Shown here in pieces: positions 6,001-7,920 of a stretch of DNA of 7,920 bases. Position numbers and translations under genes: made by a program. Positions within the stretch are counted from its first letter, which is position 1. Every line of letters starts with the position of its first letter. The notes beneath the pieces were generated by a model that was not told the DNA's origin, did not search any database, and saw nothing but the letters and a program-made list of their open reading frames with translations. This stretch comes from an uncultured Bacillota bacterium (GTDB lineage Bacteria > Bacillota > Clostridia > Peptostreptococcales > Anaerovoracaceae): contig CABQMM010000052.1 in the NCBI GenBank assembly GCA_902465215.1, positions 1-7,920 of the forward strand. Reading direction: 5' to 3'.

Positions 6001-7256
6001 CGCAGCATTGCGAAAAGCCTTTTGAAAGAAAGCTTTTCACAGAAGAGATGAGAGAAAATTACACGTTGCTGATTCCGCAGATGTCCCCGATTCACTTCCA
6101 GTATCTGGAGGTTGCGCTCAGAGAAAGTGGGTATAATGCAGTTGTGATTCCGACTGTGGATAAACACGCAATCGACGAAGGGCTGAAATATGTCAATAAC
6201 GACGCCTGCTATCCGACGCTGGTTACGCTTGGAAAGATGATAAGCGCCCTGAAATCCGGGAACTATGATCTTGACAGAACCGCTTTGGTTATGTCGCAGA
6301 CAGGAGGCGGATGCAGAGCCAGCAACTATATCGCTTTGCTCAGAAAAGCACTGAAGGATTTAAACATGGAACAGGTTCCGGTTGTGTCCTTTAATATGGT
6401 TGGTCTGGAAGCAAATCCGGGCTTTAAAATTGATATGAATATGGGAAAACGCTTAATCATGGCGGCAGTTTACGGAGACCTTTTTCAGCGTCTTCTGTAT
6501 GCAACCAGACCTTACGAGGAAGTGCCGGGTTCTGCCGAAGCGATTATGAAGAAATATGAATCCGCAATTTTCCAAAACTGCAAGGATGGAAAGCTCAGCA
6601 CTTACAAGAAGCTGATTTCGCAGATTGTGGCGGATTACGATGCGCTTCCGCTGAAAAATATTGTGAAACCAAAGGTTGGCGTTGTCGGCGAGATTCTTGT
6701 AAAATATCATCCGGATGCAAATAACAATATCGTGGATATTATTGAAAAAGAGGGCGGAGAAGCAGTAGTTCTCGATTTAATCGATTTCTTCCTTTACGGG
6801 ATGTACAGCAAAAAATTCAATTACGAAAAGCTGTCAGGTTCATACAAGCAGTATAAAATGAATCAAATTGGCATTGAAGCGATAGAATGGTTCAGAAAAC
6901 CGATGAGAAAGGCGCTTCGAAACAGCAGGCGCTTCACAGAGCCGGGTCATATCGAAAAGACCGCGGAAGAAGCTTCCGCAATCGCTTCAACCGGAAATCA
7001 GTGCGGAGAAGGATGGCTTCTGACCGGTGAAATGATAGAGCTGATTAAGGACGGCGTTCCGAATATTGCATGCCTGCAGCCTTTTGCGTGTCTGCCGAAC
7101 CATGTGACAGGAAAAGGCATGATGAAGGCAATCCGCGAGCGCTTCCCGAAAGCGAACATCGTGGCAATCGACTACGACCCGGGTGCCAGCAATGTCAACC
7201 AGTTAAATCGTATCAAGCTGATGATGGCGACTGCGCACAAGAATCTCAGCGTATAG
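3039..7256 (+). CDS. Giant acyl-CoA dehydratase activase-related fusion: two BcrAD/BadFG ATPase domains, Cys motif, DUF2229/COG3580-like and COG3581-like modules
   Basis: A 1405-residue cytoplasmic protein of the 2-hydroxyacyl-CoA dehydratase activator superfamily. In characterised members, ATP hydrolysis by an HgdC-type dimer drives one low-potential electron to an iron-sulfur partner. ATPase domain 1 (about 3-260) has GIDVGSTTVK (4-13), ELGGEDAK (98-105), GG at 211-212, and Cys121 and Cys160. ATPase domain 2 (about 317-575) has GIDAGSTTTK (319-328), DIGGQD (416-421), GG at 534-535, and Cys441 and Cys480. A charged linker (about 285-312) joins them. C-x2-C-x3-C-x18-C follows (602, 605, 609, 628). 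A DUF2229-like region starts near 666, with CYPAKL (Cys718), YPC (Cys743), Cys760, SGRPYH (856-861) and FGCG (Cys932). The last part (1008-1405) has DACYP (Cys1057), GGGC (Cys1092) and PFACLPNH (Cys1351). AGAGGA precedes the ATG by 5 bases, and the first motif begins at residue 4, which fixes the start. The length matches known fused homologues. Substrate and electron donor are unknown, with no pathway gene adjacent. Superfamily assignment is secure; the reaction is not. Confidence 0.92.
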   Translation: MRLGIDVGSTTVKLVLLDENGTMLYQRYERHMSSVFSKVSELLEQLKAEKGDLTVKAVITGSGGLSLADKIGARFEQEVVTCSLAVEKLIPQTDVVIELGGEDAKITYFGSTVEQRMNGTCAGGTGAFIDQMAILLNTDGNGLNEAAKDYKIIYPIAARCGVFAKTDIQPLINEGAPIENLAASIFQAVVNQTISGLACGHKIKGNVAFLGGPLTYLSELRKRFIETLELKPEEVIFPENSKYFVAIGAAYMAEKEPDVQLSQLLDRVKSVDPLADSQTKRVEPLFKDEAEYEAFKARHEKAKIKRKELRSCKGPLFLGIDAGSTTTKAALIDQDENLVYSFYRNNEGNPLEATKIMLNELYCMLPQDTYIANTTVTGYGEGLIKAAFKADYGIIETMAHYKAAEEFLPGVDFILDIGGQDMKCMRIKDHAIYSIMLNEACSSGCGSFIETYAKSVDMPVEEFARVGLLSQNPVDLGTRCTVFMNSMVKQAQKEGASIGDIAAGLSYSVIKNALYKVIKLRNPDEAGDKIVVQGGTFLNESVLRAIEKVLGKEVVRPDIAGIMGAYGCALNSMKNWEYGHHSTILSLDEVKEFSAGSSNTRCNGCENHCMLTITKFNDKERYITGNRCEKGEGKAKAGKDLPNLYEYKLKRLFGYDPLVAEEAKRGSVALPRVLNLYEDYPFWFTFFTKLSYRVVLSPMSSKELYEKGMDTISSDTACYPAKLVHGHIQTLVEMGEKWIFYPCINYEQIEDESAQNHYNCPIVATYPEVIANNMNDVFEEYGVEFSHPFVPYDNDERLIKRMYEVLQAKGISKKEIREAVHAARQEQQSFKRDVENEGKKALDFAKEHNKKAIILSGRPYHLDTEINHGIDKMITSFDMVVLSEDSVCKMGNLPRPIRVLDQWVYHSRLYKAADFAGRTDGVELVQLNSFGCGVDAVTTDEVEEILEHSNKLYTVLKIDEGNNLGAIRIRIRSLKAAMEERDKNGVKAQHCEKPFERKLFTEEMRENYTLLIPQMSPIHFQYLEVALRESGYNAVVIPTVDKHAIDEGLKYVNNDACYPTLVTLGKMISALKSGNYDLDRTALVMSQTGGGCRASNYIALLRKALKDLNMEQVPVVSFNMVGLEANPGFKIDMNMGKRLIMAAVYGDLFQRLLYATRPYEEVPGSAEAIMKKYESAIFQNCKDGKLSTYKKLISQIVADYDALPLKNIVKPKVGVVGEILVKYHPDANNNIVDIIEKEGGEAVVLDLIDFFLYGMYSKKFNYEKLSGSYKQYKMNQIGIEAIEWFRKPMRKALRNSRRFTEPGHIEKTAEEASAIASTGNQCGEGWLLTGEMIELIKDGVPNIACLQPFACLPNHVTGKGMMKAIRERFPKANIVAIDYDPGASNVNQLNRIKLMMATAHKNLSV

Positions 7257-7305
7257 GCACATAACTCTTAAAATCGGGTAAAACAGAGAGTCTGAAACAA
7301 AGCTC

Positions 7306-7334
7306 TTGAAACTGCGGCACAACGGTGGTATAAT
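7306..7334 (+). promoter_or_regulatory. Strong predicted sigma-A promoter of yebC
   Basis: TTGAAA (7306-7311), a 17-base spacer ending in TGG, and a perfect TATAAT (7329-7334) make a near-consensus promoter with an extended -10. The expected start is near 7341, with a leader of about 40 bases. No convincing terminator separates it from the activase gene that ends 49 bases upstream, so some read-through is possible. Confidence 0.75.
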
Positions 7335-7366
7335 AACTGAATTAAAAGAAAAAAATCAAATAAGTT

Positions 7367-7374
7367 AGGAGGTG
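7367..7374 (+). promoter_or_regulatory. Consensus ribosome binding site of yebC
   Basis: AGGAGGTG is fully complementary to the 16S anti-SD tail and lies 5 bases before the ATG at 7380, fixing that start. Its last three bases belong to a possible 6-bp hairpin (7372-7391) that puts the start codon in the loop. Confidence 0.85.
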
Positions 7375-7379
7375 TCTCC

Positions 7380-7920
7380 ATGGGAAGACACGGTACAATC
7401 GCAGGCAGAAAGGCCGCACAGGACTCGAAAAGAGCCGCAATGTTTACAAAATATGCAAGAGCAATTACAGTAGCAGCTAAAGCCGGTGGAGATCCCGAGT
7501 ACAACGCAACATTAAGACTGGCAATCGAAAAGGCGAAAGCTATTTCCATGCCTAACGATAACATCACAAGAGCAATTAAAAAAGGAACCGGAGAACTTGC
7601 CGGTGAAACATACGAAGAGCTGAGCTTTGAAGGCTACGGCGTAGGCGGAGTTGCAGTTATCGTAGAGGCTCTTACCGATAACACAAACAGAACGACTTCG
7701 TCCGTAAGATCAACTTTTGATAAGTACGGCGGAAATCTTGGAACACCGGGATGTGTATCCTATATGTTCTCCAGAAAAGGCATCATTCTGATTGAAAAGA
7801 CAGATGCTGTTGATGAAGATGCTTTAATGGAAACAGCATTGGAAGCAGGCGCTGACGATATGATCGTTAATGAAGACAGCTTCGAAATCGTGACGGATCC
7901 TTCCGCTTATACGGATGTAC
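7380..7920 (+). CDS. yebC: YebC/PmpR/TACO1-family protein, N-terminal 180 residues, cut by window edge
   Basis: YebC-family proteins were long annotated as transcriptional regulators. Family members such as mitochondrial TACO1 act in translation, and recent work links bacterial members to relief of ribosome stalling. The visible 180 codons are about three quarters of the usual length of roughly 240 residues. The N-terminal domain shows [21 protein letters not shown] (9-29), [11 protein letters not shown], then [15 protein letters not shown] and [24 protein letters not shown], the standard order. The middle domain shows [19 protein letters not shown] and [10 protein letters not shown], followed by an acidic stretch ending GADD. 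The very N-terminus is [11 protein letters not shown] rather than the common GHSKW form, so it belongs to a diverged subgroup. It has its own promoter and a consensus ribosome binding site. Whether it is YebC type I or type II cannot be settled here. Confidence 0.95.
   Translation, partial: MGRHGTIAGRKAAQDSKRAAMFTKYARAITVAAKAGGDPEYNATLRLAIEKAKAISMPNDNITRAIKKGTGELAGETYEELSFEGYGVGGVAVIVEALTDNTNRTTSSVRSTFDKYGGNLGTPGCVSYMFSRKGIILIEKTDAVDEDALMETALEAGADDMIVNEDSFEIVTDPSAYTDV

Noticed and set aside
5175..6167. 330-codon open frame on the minus strand inside the activase fusion
   Set aside because: It is antisense to a well-supported coding region with conserved motifs, shows low-complexity His/Arg/Phe-rich composition typical of shadow frames, and has no recognisable domain.
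7257..7305. Search for a terminator after the activase fusion
   Set aside because: Only weak CTCT/AGAG pairings without a T-run were found, so no terminator is called.

Overview
The window looks like a chromosomal segment from an anaerobic Gram-positive bacterium of the Bacillota, most likely Clostridia. This rests on the strong AGGAGG-type ribosome binding sites, sigma-A-like promoters with extended -10 elements, moderate GC with AT-rich intergenic gaps, and an oxygen-sensitive acyl-CoA dehydratase-activase type protein. The order or genus cannot be fixed by eye. No RNA genes, insertion sequences, phage genes or CRISPR arrays were seen.

Layout: positions 1-703 carry the first 234 codons of prfC (peptide chain release factor 3) on the minus strand; its 3' end lies outside the window. 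Positions 704-855 are a divergent promoter region serving prfC and a plus-strand MATE-family efflux transporter (856-2214). A bidirectional terminator (2225-2268) separates the MATE gene from a convergent minus-strand gene (2280-2840), which encodes a 186-residue cysteine-rich protein resembling the YkgJ/CxxCxxCC metal-chelating family. A second divergent gap (2841-3038) leads to the dominant feature, a 1405-residue plus-strand protein (3039-7256). It fuses two BcrAD/BadFG-type (HgdC-like) ATPase domains, a Cys motif, a DUF2229/COG3580-like part and a COG3581-like part. After a 123-bp gap with a near-consensus promoter, yebC (YebC/PmpR/TACO1 family) begins at 7380 and runs off the right edge.

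The genes do not form one operon. There are three or four transcription units, two of them divergent pairs. prfC and yebC both act in translation, but they are separated by unrelated genes. The most interesting object is the giant activase/dehydratase-like fusion. Both of its ATPase halves keep the two cysteines that in HgdC bridge a [4Fe-4S] cluster between subunits, with identical spacing. The C-terminal 740 residues look like two diverged copies of one cysteine-bearing module, so a single chain may imitate a whole activator-plus-dehydratase complex. The family is widespread among anaerobes but, as far as I know, has no established substrate, and no substrate-defining gene (CoA-transferase, dehydrogenase) lies beside it here.
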